A model generated the notes under the pieces. The model was given only the letters and a program-made list of their open reading frames with translations, ran no database searches and was not told where the DNA came from. A DNA stretch of 64,000 nucleotides from Letharia columbiana. Lineage: Eukaryota; Ascomycota; Lecanoromycetes; Lecanorales; Parmeliaceae. Numbering within the stretch: the first letter of the stretch is position 1; each line of letters begins with the position of its first letter. Shown here piece after piece: positions 33,614 to 46,544 of this stretch. The position numbers and the translations under genes are program-made. The DNA lies in NCBI RefSeq assembly GCF_014066305.1, contig NW_023501051.1, positions 186,001 through 250,000 of the forward strand, read 5' to 3'.

Positions 33614-34897
33614 TCAAGTATCGCTCCCATGACCGATGAACGGCGACCTGCCAAATTCACGGATCTGGTTTACCCCGAACCTGACGCCTTTCTTGGCTAG
33701 TGCTAGGTTCCTTGTGACAGGAACAGCCCTCGGACCGTGCTCGTCCTCCTTTTCAAACATGCCATGGGCCATGTTCGCGGTTCCCGTGACTGCGGGACGC
33801 TTCAGGATAGACGTAGGCTGACCCCGGTGTGCTCGGGCGGGTGCTTCTGGAGGTGGCGAGTAGCTTGCTGGCGACGCAAGAGAGGTGTCGGTAGATCCTA
33901 AACCAGTTCGGAACGGTTCTTGGTTCTTGCGCCGCAATTGCTCGTATATTTTCCACAGCTCTGGGGTACTGGGACGATAGCCAGCCGGGATACTCTTAAG
34001 GCCAAGTCCGGAGCCGTCGCCCTTACTAGAGAGCATAGTGCTCTCAGTAAATCTCGCGTAGTACTCCTCAGTTTCTTTGACGAACTCCTCCCAAGATGGA
34101 ACGCCGTCGGCAGGTGGCCATGCCTGTGCAGTCCTTTGGGGTGTTGGCAGTAGAAACTCCGTTCGGAGACGATTCCTCCTGATCCACCTACGAAAGTAAT
34201 AGACCAGCGCTACGGTGATAGCAATTCCTGCCACCGCCCCAACCACAGCAGCGGCAACAGTGACAGCTGGTTTTGACGTCTGGGATGTAGCACCGATGGG
34301 AGATGGTGCTATAGTAGGGGCGGTCGTTGTGGATCTAGGAGTCTGCACTGCTGCCGGTTGATATGTCGTCAGCGTTCCGTTCGAGTATATGCTTATTCTG
34401 TTGGTAGCACCGCAGTACTGGGCCTGATTGCCACTACAAGGCAAGTTGCAGTCAGAGTCGAATGGTGCGAGAGTACCGCCATTGTAGATAACATTTCCGC
34501 AAAAACACTGGTGGCGGAATTCCAAGCCTGAAACAGAGTAGCCAATCTGAGAGCAAGACCTGACGCATGACTGGATAGTAAGATTTGAGTTTGCAGGTTG
34601 CTCAATAGGAAGCACGCGTGCTTCGGAATAGTCGATGTAGCACCCTTTATACGCCCATCCCACGGGAAGGTCGTCCGCTGTCATAGAAGGTAGAGCTATC
34701 GGTGCTTGGGCAGTGTAAGGCACCGGTGCAAGGGTCACACCGCTTGTAGGTTGATTCGTCTGAGCCAGTACAGCTGTGGTGTATCCTGATTGGTCGATGA
34801 GATAGGTTGTCTGCTCGAGCCATGACGCAGTGGCAGGGACGGACCCTATGTCGACGACTACTATTTGGGAGTCAGAGTATATGGTGTTGGTGACCAT
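33614..34897 (-). CDS. WSC-domain single-pass membrane protein
   Basis: About 427 residues with one WSC domain, a carbohydrate-binding module found in cell-wall stress sensors and secreted wall proteins. The WSC part begins at GWAYKGCYIDY and has the expected spaced cysteines (CVRSCSQIGY, HQCFCGN, CNLPCSGN, QYCGA). A Ser/Thr/Pro-rich stretch and one hydrophobic helix (AVVGAVAGIAITVALVYYF) followed by Arg-rich residues come next, and then a cytoplasmic tail of about 190 residues. This fits an extracellular WSC, spanning helix, intracellular tail layout. No signal peptide follows the ATG at 34897, so an upstream exon carrying it is probably missing from this model. Role as sensor or wall-interacting protein is inferred from domain order. 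Confidence 0.82.
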   Translation of the reverse strand: MVTNTIYSDSQIVVVDIGSVPATASWLEQTTYLIDQSGYTTAVLAQTNQPTSGVTLAPVPYTAQAPIALPSMTADDLPVGWAYKGCYIDYSEARVLPIEQPANSNLTIQSCVRSCSQIGYSVSGLEFRHQCFCGNVIYNGGTLAPFDSDCNLPCSGNQAQYCGATNRISIYSNGTLTTYQPAAVQTPRSTTTAPTIAPSPIGATSQTSKPAVTVAAAVVGAVAGIAITVALVYYFRRWIRRNRLRTEFLLPTPQRTAQAWPPADGVPSWEEFVKETEEYYARFTESTMLSSKGDGSGLGLKSIPAGYRPSTPELWKIYEQLRRKNQEPFRTGLGSTDTSLASPASYSPPPEAPARAHRGQPTSILKRPAVTGTANMAHGMFEKEDEHGPRAVPVTRNLALAKKGVRFGVNQIREFGRSPFIGHGSDT

Positions 34898-36274
34898 GTC
34901 CGCAACTATGGCTGGTCAGATAGGGATGGCTGTTGGAATGCTCATTCTCAAGTAGTTAGTGAAGATGATCGGGATTGATGGAAAAGGAAGACAAGCAGAG
35001 AGGGAATAGTGAAGTCCCAGAGGGGCGGGCTATCCCCAGCTGGCTTGTGCAACCCGTGCGCACGGATGAAGAAAGACATGCCAAGGCTCAGTGAAGGTGA
35101 CATGAAAAGTGCTCTTAGTGAAAAGGAATATCTCCTCTAATTCTGTCTACGATAGGGCTGTATGGTCACTATGTAGTGAATGTCTTGTCTTATGCAAAAT
35201 GATTTTCCAGACTTCTGGTGTTTCTCTGGGAAGCTCTTGGAAGACAAGGAAGCGTAGCAGCAATACCAGTAACATGATAGACTCGTCGAAAGAAGCACAG
35301 AGACAGATAGATTTCTCTTTGTCACTGTAGCAAGTAAGGCAAAGATGGTGGTCCGGTGCGTAGATTGGAAAGGTACACGGCAGCAGTATGGTTGCTTAGC
35401 GGAGTTATTTCTGATGAGACAAACATGCGACATCACTGGCGCCCACTAGGCCAATAAAGCCAGATGATGATGATGATGATGCATTAAATCATAAAGTAGA
35501 ATCATTGATTCATTGGTTCTGTAGTTCCGGTTCGGAGGCAAAACATCCAATCCAATTCGCTACGGGATTCCGTATGTTTCGGCCGCAGCATGCCGTGTGC
35601 TCCTGGTCAGCTGGGCAGTCGGCCGTTGGTCCCATATTGTGGGGTAGGTAAGCGAAATGCACTTCGTTCCTTTGGGATCAATTGGAGATCTTTGATGATT
35701 ACTATGATTCTTACAGGAGTCCTTAATTGTTACTCAGAAGATAATTGGGACAAAGGCAGCAAGACGTTCGACTTGGTTGACATGAGTGGGGGTTTTGGCG
35801 CTGGTGCCGCCAACAGCGGGGTCTCTTTCTCTGACCGCCAAGCATCCTTCCAAAATTAAAATGCGCCCTCCCATTGAACCTTGTGACTTGAATAGAGCAA
35901 TTCATACGTGGGATCTGGCGTCTTCTCTGTCAGCGTTATAACATGCCTCTCCCTCCCCGTGTCCATTGCGCCTGCCAACACTGGACTCCCAACCATGGTT
36001 GGATCCCCCCATGACGGTCACCCTAGTCACAATCTTCCTTCGACCATATCTACATAATAATAACATTCTTTGTCCCCAATATTTATTTTTACTCATCACC
36101 TACAACCGCTCTTCCGAAAGCCTACATTGGCTCTAGATGCTTTGAGAGGCAGCTGGACTGCCCCCTGCATTGAACATCTCCCAAAGCCTTCCTCAAGCAC
36201 CCTCTCCTACAGCTCCCAATCTTTCCTTCCACTCAGCTCGCCCTCCTCCTTAGTCTCGAGGCTACATACCGATC
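34898..36274. other. Divergent intergenic region with a small GAT microsatellite
   Basis: About 1.4 kb between the divergent WSC and MFS genes; it should contain both promoters. A GAT triplet repeat of about six units is at 35463-35481. No gene recognised. Confidence 0.5.
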
Positions 36275-38953
36275 ATGGCGTCAAAGGAGCAGCTGAGCGG
36301 TCTCTCTCTCCGACCATCAGAGTCCGTCCCAGGTGATCAGGCCGAGGCCAAAACTCCATTTTGGAAGCGAATGTTGGGCGGCCAAGAACCGGCGAGCTCC
36401 GGGAGCTCGGTTGATCAAGAGGATGGAAACAAGGGCAAGCCAGAGAAATGGAGCATGGGGGTCCTCAACGACAGACAAACCGATGAGGTGCCAGGTACGT
36501 TTTGAGCGCAATGCTACCCAGGTCCACTGCGCGTAGCCTGTTGCGCAACAACATCAGGGAATTCGCCATGGACCGTAGGTTTATCCGCGGCTGGCAGTAG
36601 GCTGACCCAATGCTTCTCCAGGCTCCATTCTCCTCATGTCCAATACCAAGCACAACGAGCCTTTGGGTCTGCGCAACGCACCAGCGAGAACATCCGCCTC
36701 CTCTTTACCTTCGCCATTTCCTCCGAGCTCAGGATCTGGAAGCGCAAGACCCTCCTCCCGCAGGCAACTTTCAGGCCATTCTGTGGAGGAGAAGAAAAAG
36801 ACCAAAGATGGCAAAATCATACTAGAACCGCAGCCCGAGGAATCAATGAACGATCCTCTGAATTGGCCGAGCTGGAGACGAGATGTTGCTCTGCTTTCTC
36901 TTGGCTTCTACTGCATGCTTGGCGGCGGTATGACACCGGTCCTCGCCGCTGGCTTCAAAGAGGTTGCAGCTACATACGACGTCTCTATTCCACAGGTCGC
37001 CCTTACCACTGGTCTGTACATGATGGGGCTAGGTGTGGGCTCGGTAGTTTTCTCGCCTACGGCGATCCTGTTTGGCAAACGCCCGGTCTACCTCGTGGGC
37101 ATCGTCTTGTTCATCGTGAGCGCGGTTTGGTGCGCAGTATCACCAAACTACGCATCGCTAGTCGTCGCTAGGGTATTCATGGGGCTAGCAGTAAGCCCAG
37201 TCGAATGTCTTCCATCGGCTACCATTGCTGAGATTTTCTACCTACACGAGCGGGCCTATCGACTTGGGATATACACATTGCTCCTCTTGAGTGGCAAGAA
37301 TCTAATACCACTAGTTAGTGCGGCTATCATCCAAGGCTTGTCTTGGCGCTGGGTTTTCTGGTAAGCAATCCATGGTCTCAGCCAAAGAAGGTCCAAAAAG
37401 CTGACAGATACTAGGATAGTCGCCATGGTCGTTGGATTTTGCTTTGTGCTCATGTTCTTGTTTGTGCCGGAGACCTTCTGGGATCGGACACCGCGGCCAC
37501 GTTCAAGAACCCTCAGACCAGGCCTAGCAGGTTTATCGAGAATTTTCCACCATACGAGTAACGCGCAGGACGAGAAAGGTGGGCTGTCTGCTGGTGGCGA
37601 CGGGCCGTCGGATATGAGAAGACTCGCCATTGGCAACTCAGCATCCGCCGCAGGATCCGGCCGCGCAACGATCGCCGAAAGAAGGCAGCAAAGGAACGCA
37701 CAGCACGTTGGATTTGCCGATCAAGCTCAAAAAGAGAGCGAAGATTCGTCGGAGAAGGATGACGCAGTCTTGGTCCCGGAGTCAAAACCTCAAGGAGACG
37801 AGGACGGGCGAACTTCTCGAAAAGATGATCAGGCCGAGGGCGCCCAGTACGCTGGTGAAGAAGTCCCTCGATCTTTGTCACCAGCGAGTCACAAATTTGC
37901 GGCAAGGATTGAGCCTAGAGGCGAAGGGCCCCAAACGCCTGGTCTTCACAACTTCAACTCTCCGTTCTACGTCGCCACTGAGAAGCCAGGTACCGATTAT
38001 TTGAAGAATGAGCACGAGGGATCTGAAGTCATTCCCGAAACGCCAGGCTCGACCGGGACGAATCGTGAGACAGCGGCAACCAGTGTGGGGTCCTCGGTAC
38101 GTGGACCTCAACGATACACCACGTACCTCCGAACTCAGCCAGCCAAGACGTACGCGCAGACTCTCAAGCCGTGGAATGGCAAGCTCCGACACGAGAATTG
38201 GTTGAAGGTCGCAATTCGCCCTTTCATTCTTTTCGCGTACCCATCCATTCTGTGGAGTACTTTGGTATACTCACTGAGCATTGGCTGGCTGATCGTCCTC
38301 TCCGAATCGGTCTCTACGATATTCGAGAACAAGGCAACCTACAACTTTACTCCGCTTCAGGCCGGGTTAGTTTACGTTTCCCCCTTCATAGGCGGCGTGT
38401 TGGGGACCGCTGTGGCGGGTAAAGTGAGCGATCTCATTGTGCGCTACATGAGTCGACGCAATGGCGGTGTCTATGAGCCCGAGTTTCGACTGGTCATGGC
38501 GATTCCAGTGACAATTGCGACCTGTATTGGCCTGATGGGTTACGGGTGGAGTGCTCAGGAGAGAGACAACTGGATCGTGCCGACTGTGTTCTTTGGCATC
38601 ATCAGCTTTGGGTGCGCGCTGGGTAGTACCACTTCTATCACTTTTGCGGTGGACAGCTATCGCCAATACGCCGGTGAGGCTCTGGTCACTCTCAATTTTT
38701 CGAAGAGTAAGTTGCGTATCTCCGGTGGACAGCATTCAGCGCTTGTGCTAACATTGTTATTTTAGACATCTTCCACGGCCTGGTCTTCTCCTTGTTTTTC
38801 AATCGTTGGCTGGATGCCGACGGGATGAAGAACACGTTTGTTGCGATCGGCGGCATTCAGCTGGCTTGCTTGACAACAACAGTGCCGATGTATATTTTTG
38901 GCAAGAGGGCACGAATGTGGACGGTGAGGAAGAACTTTATGGAGAAGTTCTAA
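36275..38953 (+). CDS. MFS transporter (DHA1-like) with a long central loop
   Basis: Major facilitator, probably a plasma-membrane drug/polyamine proton antiporter. Four exons join in frame: 36275-36494, 36622-37360, 37415-38706 and 38766-38953, giving 812 residues. An N-terminal tail of about 190 polar residues precedes NDPLNWPSWRRD, the usual entry to helix 1 in this family. The motif between helices 2 and 3 is seen as LFGKRPVYLVG, and the MGLAVSPVECLPSATIAE helix matches DHA1 proteins. The loop between the two six-helix halves is very long (about 37460-38200, some 245 residues) and rich in Ser, Glu, Lys and Arg. The second half resumes at KVAIRPFILFAYPSILWS and ends with RMWTVRKNF before TAA. 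No lesion. The substrate cannot be told from sequence. Confidence 0.88.
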
Positions 38954-40342
38954 AGTTATCGTGGATGAAATGAGAGGAGAAGTGAGGATGATGTTGGGCA
39001 TGTCTATACATAGCAGAGCCCAGAGCGAGGAGTTGGGGGCAGCATTCTGTGTTCTTCGCATGCGAGTATTTTCTTGGGAGGGAGGCACAGCATTTGCGTG
39101 AGCGTGATACATTGCATGTTGGGTTCTTAAGCGCACCAGGCCAATTATTCTTAGGTTATGTACTTCGAGGCGTGTTCACTTCAATCTTCTCAAAATGCCG
39201 AGTCAATTTCTATGTTCTCGTGCATTGGTCTCCGCGGCAGCCAGCAGACTAGAGGTAGAAGCCTGGAATAGCCCGGACTGATAAACTCTTGGCCTGGGAA
39301 CAGGAAGTCTGGAAAAAGAGGCACACTCACCCTCTCATGCTCTGATCAATCCGGACCTGTTTCATCCCGCAGACCACCCGCCTGAGTCGTGTTTGAGGCG
39401 TCTCTTTTGAGTGAAGGACCAGATACAGAAGGGTGAGCCGCTTCGCCTGCGCCTCATAGCGACATACATCCTGAGTGAAGAAGTTGCATGGAGATTTGAG
39501 GGAAGCAATTGTCGAGGCACAACTCTGTCGACGCAGCTCCCTATTCAATTGCTTTACAGATGATGGCTAAGTAGACCAATCGCATTCATATGTTCAGAAG
39601 GTTTATGCGTAGCTTTATGCTAATGAACCAGAGGCATGAGTCTGATGTTGTAATGAATTTGGATAAAAGTATAGGGTAGAGTACTCGGTGACTAGAGTAA
39701 CTTACCTTACTCACTTTTAACTGATTCCATCCATCCTCCGCCTCTGCGGCGCGACCCTAAAATGGACCACGACCACGGTCCAACTTTCGCCCAAATTCGA
39801 CCCCGCCTTTTTCTTCCTTCACCACTTATTCTGCCTTTTCTCACTGCGCCGGGCAAACACCACATTGCTGCTAATATTCAACGGCCCCAACATAGGTAGA
39901 AATGGTGGGAAGATCGCGGACCATGCAGAAACCTTCAATTATGTCCGGCCCTTCTCCTCACATGCTACACCAGCTGCCCTCTCGTTTCATACTTGTCTAG
40001 GAGCAGCGAGCGTTACGGCACAGAACATGTACTTTCCTTTCACCCTGCTGCACCACCCAATTGCCGTCTGACCGGCGCTGGATAATCTCAGTCTAAGAGA
40101 GCATGATGCATGGAGATCGTTTCTTCATAAATGCTGTCTGCTTGTTTGCGTCTCACAATTCATGTTTAATGGCGCGGTGTTTCCTTTCGTTTTCTTCCTC
40201 CCCCCCGTCCTCCCCCCCGTCATACCTTTGAATATTGCTCCGAGTGGCAATTGGGCCGACCCGTACAGCACCGTCAACCCAAGGATCATATACCATTGTT
40301 GAGCAGCATCTTATCTACAGGACAGATGAGCAAGGCCACAGA
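38954..40342. other. Intergenic region, no gene recognised
   Basis: About 1.4 kb between two genes on the same strand. It should hold the promoter of the rhodopsin-like gene. Short open frames are without motifs. Confidence 0.5.
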
Positions 40343-41906
40343 ATGACGCCAACTCCATTCTCGCGAGACCCCACAAGGGTCACGCATGTTGTTGTCTTAG
40401 CCGTCTTCTCCTTTCTCGCACTCGTTGCGGTCATCTTCAGGTTGTGGGCTCGAAAATTACAACGGAACATATGGGAGGCGAATGACTATCTTGTCATTGT
40501 CGGCTTGGTAGGCGTTGCGCCAGACAGGAAGCACATGAAGATCGCCTAACGCATGCCAGATATGGGCGCTGGCATTATCTGTCTTCACAATGCACTGTGA
40601 GCATTCGACGTAACTGCTACGCGCGTCTCAAGACTACATACTGATGGCTCGTAGCGAATATATACTGGGACCTGGGAGGCGATGTGACCCAGTACGGGGA
40701 TCCTGAGGCCATTGGAAGACTAGTTGTGCTTCAATTCAAGGTATCGCCTCTCCTCCGTGACGGTACCCTATTCATTACTAAAGCATCAACAGGCCCTGCT
40801 CGTCGGCCAAGTGACCTGGGCAGTCGCCGTTACTTTCATCCGCGCCTCGATCCTCGCCCTCTACATCCGCATATTCCGGACAAAATCTTTCCGCATGACC
40901 TGCTATGTGGTCCATGGGATCAACGCAGCGTTCGGCGCCGCCACCATCCTCGGCGCATGTCTCATTTGCCAGCCCATCTCTTTCAATTGGAATCACTCAA
41001 TAGCAGGTGGCCATTGCGGAGATCAAAAATCGCTGGATCTATTCATTGGGATCTTCAATTTGCTCGTGGACGTGACCGTGGTAGTGCTGCCGATGCCCGT
41101 GCTATGGGGTTTGCAAATGGCTGTGGGCAAGAAGTGGACGTTGAGCGGCATGTTTGGTTTGGGCATCATGTATGTCCAACTTCCCTTCGTCCGCCTCGCA
41201 CAATTCCTTAATACCCCTATCCGCGAAACCTCGTCCTAACGAAGGATGCAGAATCTGCGTCATCACCCTCATAAGGATCGACATCACCACGATGAACCAC
41301 GGCACCAACGCCCAACAGATATACTCCCTCCTCGCCCTCTTCACCTGCCTCGAAGCCCTCCTCGGCGTCATCAACGCCTGCCTCCCCGTCCTCAAGCCCA
41401 TCTTCAACAGACTCGGCGACTCCGGCGCCTCCGCCTGGCTCTCGTCCGTCATGTCGGGAACGATCCCCATCTTCATGCGCCCGAGCCAGATGGGCTCGAG
41501 ATGGACGACCCCCGCGGCGACGACGACGAAGAAGAAGAAGCAGGACTCGGGAACGGGGAAGGAGATGCCGGAGATGCCTCGGTGGCCCGGGGGCCCTGGG
41601 GGGCCGGCGACGACGTCCCCGCCGCCCCGGTACGTGGACGGCAAGGCGGCGGACATGATGTTCGCGTCACCCGTGGGCGTGGCGAACATGAGGAGTCCGT
41701 CGTCGAGTTCGCCGGTCCGGCCGAGAGGGCCGCCGGTGCCGCCGAAGGAGGACGATTACCGGGCGAGTCCTGCGAAGGACTGGGAGAGAAGGAAAGGTGG
41801 CCGGGGCATCCGGGTGCAGAAGGAGTGGGATGTGGAGAGGGGCATCGGCGAGGAGAGTGACAGGCAGCCTTTGGATCCGCGGAGGGATTATAACGCTGGG
41901 CAGTGA
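40343..41906 (+). CDS. Fungal rhodopsin-like/PTH11-type seven-helix membrane protein
   Basis: Integral membrane protein of the fungal rhodopsin-domain family related to PTH11-type receptors. Five exons join in frame: 40343-40507, 40560-40596, 40655-40740, 40793-41169 and 41252-41906, giving 439 residues. The start ATG is followed by a short outside segment and helix 1 (VVVLAVFSFLALVAVIFRLWAR), then the NDYLVIVGL helix typical of the family. The extracellular Cys pair is present (CQPISFNWN...GGHCGD), followed by the DVTVVVLPMPVLWGLQM helix. The last exon gives ITLIRIDITTMN, one more helix region and a long Pro/Gly/Arg-rich cytoplasmic tail. The tail exon is strikingly GC-rich. Ligand and role are unknown; environmental sensing is a family-based guess. 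Confidence 0.85.
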
Positions 41907-43205
41907 GGGATGCAGTAATGTGCTACGAGCGTACGGCAGGGCGGCAGCGTGTACATGGGGTTTGCATTGGGTCTACGGGCATGGGATGGGAGGGGGGGGG
42001 TTCCCCAATTGTGGATAATCTCTCGCGTCATTCAACAGCGTCGCTGGTGTTTGGTGGGAATTGGACAAATACCCTATCTGAGTTGGATCTCTACATTTAG
42101 TATCTTAATACGATGATCTGATCGGAAAATCCCCCACATTTCCCCTCGCTCCCTCGCATTGAACGACAAGGAGCCCTTTCCTTCAAAATGGTGTGTGGCA
42201 TGCCAGAAATAGCTAGCTCTGCCCCCACGAAACTCCAACTTGCCTCCTGTCTTCCAACATCCCCCCCCACCCCCACTCCTGTGCAAGTTCCTTTCATCTC
42301 CTTTTGCCCACTCGGACGGTAACTGTCGTCATCCCAACCTACCTACCGACCATCTTCAGAATGCCGTTGGTATAAAGTTGAAGGGACCGATGTTTAGACC
42401 CATCCACAGCGACGCTAAAACGTCGTCATGCGCTTTTTCATCCGTGCGCTCGCCGCGCCTTGCAGCCCTAGCTGCAGGCGTGCTGTATGTAGTTAGAGCA
42501 GTATGCACGACGTTCGCTGGACTGATGTACACCTCCCGCGTGGGCCGGAGCGCTAGGAGAAAGGTCCTGGAGCAACGGACTCTGGAAGATGTGCTGTGTG
42601 ATTCACGAGGGCACACGGTCATTCGGTGTTTGCAACATTGGCCACGGAGCCAGTTTCGCGAGTCTGTGTCATCGTGCTACGTTACGAAGAACAATGATAT
42701 TTCCGCCATCGTGTTGCTTCAAATGTCTTGGTCCCGTGGCTGTTCTACTTGAGGGAAACGCCTCGCTGTCGCCGCCGAATTGCCATCAAATGTTGGGCGA
42801 GGTTGGTCTCTTCCTCCAGAGAAGTGGAACTGTCGACTCAAGAAAGAACTTGGACCGGTCATTCTCTTATCTATGAACCCAGGCTTCAGAGGTACGCGTC
42901 GGCCTTCTGTCAACACGATCTCGGAACATGATCTCAACAACGACAATCAAATTCGACGCAGCCAGCATTCTGGAGCAAAATCAGCTAATGAATTAGAGTC
43001 CAAGTCGGATGGATTACCTTATCGCCCATGTCATCCGTTGTTCCCCATCCTTATCGCTAACGACCTTCCTATTCGGGCAGTCAGCTCTGACAATAGCGCT
43101 TACAGCTGCGTCCCGTAGACATCGAGAAATAGCTACATCTGGCCATGTTGCTTTCTATTATCTCGGAGGAGCTGTGTAACGGTTTCGTGTTTTGCGGTAT
43201 TGACA
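41907..43205. other. Intergenic region, no gene recognised
   Basis: About 1.3 kb. Includes a G run near 41990-42000 and C-rich patches near 42260-42280. An open frame at 42240-42752 has no recognisable feature. Confidence 0.5.
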
Positions 43206-44773
43206 ATGTCAGAAAAGAAGTCACTCTCGCCGTCTCTGGAAGGTGCGGAGACGCTGCGTGAGCGAGAGGCGTATGACAACAAAGATGTTTTTGGCCATGA
43301 GGAGGAGCACGATGTTCGTAATTCAATCGCGTCTTTTCAGCACTGATGCTCAATCACCTCGGTATCCGATAGATCTTTCCGGTTTCAAATCTGAAGCTGT
43401 TGACTGACTCTTCTCTCCTTCATAGATCAGATACAAGACGCTTTCTTGGGAGCTCGTTGCTGTCCTTATGATAGCCGAGATCGTGAGCAATGGGATGCTC
43501 TCTTTGCCTTCGTCACTAGCTGTTGTGGGTCTGGTGCCGGGCATAGTCGTTATCGTCTTTCTCGGCGTGTTTGGGCTGTTCACGGCCTGGATCTTAATTC
43601 AATTCAAGCTCAGACATCCAGAGGGTATAGAACCAGGTTCCAGCGATATTTTCGAGCTGGATCAGCTGACATATGTTGCACAGTTCATAATATGGGTGAC
43701 GCAGGCCTGATCCTCTTCGGCCCAGTTGGGCGTGAAGTTCTCTCTTTCGGCACCATTGTCTTTGCTGTCTTCGCTACTGGTGGCCAATTGCTTGCTGGCC
43801 AGATTGCTCTTGGCTCTGTGAGTCAAACATTCGAAGATCTGCCCTCGAAATCCAGCCTAACAGGCCTTAGCTCTCCAACGGCAAACTCTGCCTCATGCTC
43901 TACACCGGTATCTTCGCCATCCCCACCCTCGTATGCTCACTCCCCCGCACCCTCGACAGCCTCTCCTGGCTCAGCGTGCCCAGTGTGATCAGCATCATCG
44001 TAGCTGGCATTGTTGGCATGATTGGCGCAGGCATCAATTTCCCTGTCGCTAATTTCAGTGTAGCCATGAAGACGAATTTCGTGACTGCGTTCATCAGTGT
44101 CACGAATCCCGTGTTTGCGTATGCGGGACATTTCATGTTTTTCATCCTGATTTCAGAGATGAAGCATCCTGAACATGCTATGCGCGCGGCTTGGATGCTG
44201 CAGACATTCGCTACCGTGTTCTACGTTGTTTTTGCTGTGGTGTTGTATATCTATGTTGGCCCGACTGTTGCGTCGCCAGCTTTCACGAGCTTGCCTGATA
44301 AATGGCAGAAGGCGGCTTATGGAATTGCTATTCCCAATTTTCTGATCGCGGGGAGTTTATATTCGCATACGGCTGCTAAGCTACTTTTTGTGAGGTTCTT
44401 TCGGAAAAGTAGGCATCTGTATACCAATACTGTGCTGGGTTGGGCCGTTTGGATAACCCTAGTTTTTCTGATGAATGCTGCGGCGTTCGTACTGGCCGTG
44501 GGTGTACCCATATTCAATTATTTGATCGGCATTGCCGCCAGTCTTTTTGCGAGTTGGTATACCTACGGCATAGCTGGAGCGTTCTGGCTGTATGATGCAT
44601 GGGTATATAAAGGAGGGATGTTGGCGCTGAAGACGCGGTGGCCGATGACGGGGTTAAGCGTAGCAACGTTGGCGGTGGGAGCGTTTATTTGTGTGGCGGG
44701 GATGTATGTAACTATCAAGCAGATCGTGGATGCTTACGCGAGTGGGCAGGTTACTGCGCCATTTAGCTGTTGA
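43206..44773 (+). CDS. AAAP-family amino acid transporter (N-system-like)
   Basis: Amino acid/auxin permease family protein that imports neutral or aromatic amino acids with protons. Four exons join in frame: 43206-43313, 43426-43624, 43684-43817 and 43871-44773, giving 447 residues. A short charged N-terminal tail leads to RYKTLSWELVAVLMIAEIVSNGMLSLPSSLA, the conserved first helix. Further landmarks are MGDAGLILFGPVGRE, FATGGQLLAGQIAL, LYTGIFAIPTLVCSLPRTLD and YSHTAAKLLFVRFFR, in the usual order for fungal members. Eleven or so hydrophobic helices can be followed to the end at TGA 44771-44773. The first intron has a weak donor (GTTCGT); the others are standard. No lesion. Substrate range is not determinable. 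Confidence 0.9.
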
Positions 44774-46161
44774 TCGAGCGCTGTGGGCGAGGCGGATCTT
44801 GATACACTGCAAGACTGCAAGACGGTAAGACAGCATTTTTCTGTATTTGAGAAGATAGCGGTTCTCTATTCGTGGCAACTCTTCAAGTCCTCACAAATCC
44901 GTCCTGTGTGCCAACATTCTGTATATCCAACTCTGGTAGGTGGGCCGGGATGCCCGACCCTGCCGACACTCTTACTTTGTAAGTTCCCTGTGCAAAATCC
45001 TGAGTCCGGGAAGGAGCGAGCTCTGGTACTGTCCCTGATGGTTTCTCCCGGACGTTCTCCTGTCTGATGATGATCATACCAGTGCCCGCCAAGAGGCAGC
45101 CCACGTCGTAGGCCCCACGATGGGCATGCTTACACTGCTAACTCGCACCCAAAGGGATCAGAAAGCTCAGCCGGAGATAAAGCCCAAGACATGACCTAGG
45201 TGACCCGATAGTGCAGATGTCGGAGTCAGTGCTGTTCTTTTTGGGAAACAAACCGAGAAACGTAACACCTTCGAAGAGAGGAAGAATCCTTCCGGGTCCG
45301 GAATATGACAATCCATTCCATTTACGAGACAGCTCTGGGGAAGTAAAGGAGCTGTCTGCTGCCGAAACATGGGGTGTGGCCCCAATCTGCTACCAAACAG
45401 GAATGGTTTATTCCGAAATGTACGTACTGCTCTGTCGCGCAATTGGTATCAGCATCAATTTCGTCAGAGGAACTGATGAGCGTCGATTCTTTACGTTGTG
45501 AGACGGTGTTCTGTGAATCCTTTCAGGTCACTATTTGATGTGAAGCTAACGGCTTATCTGACCAAGATCCTGGATCCCAAAGTCTTCGTTGCAAAGCACT
45601 TTATGTTCAGCAGATGGTGAGATGGTCAGCAAAGGAATTCGATTGCATTATTATGCACTTCGATTAAGGCGAACGATCTAGGAAAGTTGATTGCATTTCG
45701 GAGCTCTAGCACGATAGTTCTTTAGGCCCAAAAGAGCGCAGAAGACCAACCACACCCACAATGAATTCCGAATAGAGATTCCACTAGAGGATAGTGCCCC
45801 TTTGCAATCGTGCTTTTAGTGCTCATACTGGGGATGACTATTGCCACAAGTCCATTTTATGCTGGCAGCTTTTCTGGCACCAGACACATACCCAGAGAGC
45901 ATAAGAATTTGCTTGATCCCAGTCCTGGGGCCAGGTAAAACGTCATCTTGTGACTGTCTTGTAACAGTTATCCTTAAGCGATAGTTGCTTGCTATTCCTT
46001 GAAATCTTGTGTCTTGCTTCGCCAGCTTCTATGTTGTGCCGCATCGAGCTTGAGGCAAGAATGCTATATTTCTTGATCGCCTCTCTCAGTTCCAACTCCT
46101 GTCTCCACAAGCTTGCCAATCCTGCATGTCTTTCTCTCTGTCACTAATCACATACGTGTCT
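44774..46161. other. Intergenic region, no gene recognised
   Basis: About 1.4 kb. An open frame at 45211-45501 has no known motif and weak coding character. No repeat noticed. Confidence 0.45.
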
Positions 46162-46353
46162 TCAGTGGAATTCCTGTCGTTGCTGGCGTATATACGCCAG
46201 CTCTGCATACAATTCTGTAGTCAATGAACGCGTACTAGGGCTAGTAAAATAATGTACCACCCATGCCAGGTTTGCAGCCAGGAAACCGCTCACCACCAGA
46301 TAGATCGCAATGTATTCCAACCGTAGTATCTTCTTGATTACTGCGAGTGTCAT
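46162..46353 (-). CDS. Small membrane protein, 63 residues, unknown
   Basis: A complete open frame, ATG at 46353 to TGA at 46162, with a basic N terminus (MTLAVIKKILRLEY), one long hydrophobic segment (IAIYLVVSGFLAANLAWVVHYF) and a polar helical tail. The ATG is preceded by a pyrimidine/purine leader without in-frame extension. It is divergent from GPI2 with about 190 bases between starts. The layout of a single helix near the N terminus resembles small accessory subunits of membrane complexes, but I recognise no family. It may be real because composition and topology are protein-like; chance cannot be excluded at this length. Confidence 0.4.
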   Translation of the reverse strand: MTLAVIKKILRLEYIAIYLVVSGFLAANLAWVVHYFTSPSTRSLTTELYAELAYIRQQRQEFH

Positions 46354-46544
46354 CGAGAGAGAAAAGGGTTAGGTTTCATGATGTATGGTGGATAGTGGAT
46401 GCTGAGTAGGCCAGCCAATTACTCTACAGTTATGTTGCGGGAAAGAGCCGCCAAGGCCGCTACCCACCATGTACAGCATCCCTCCGCCTCGACCCATCTG
46501 CCTACCACAAGCACAATGGAGCTTCGACAACATCTGTACAATCA

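Noticed and set aside
42240..42752. 170-codon open frame on the plus strand
   Set aside because: Low-complexity Pro start, no motif, overlapping open frames on the other strand.
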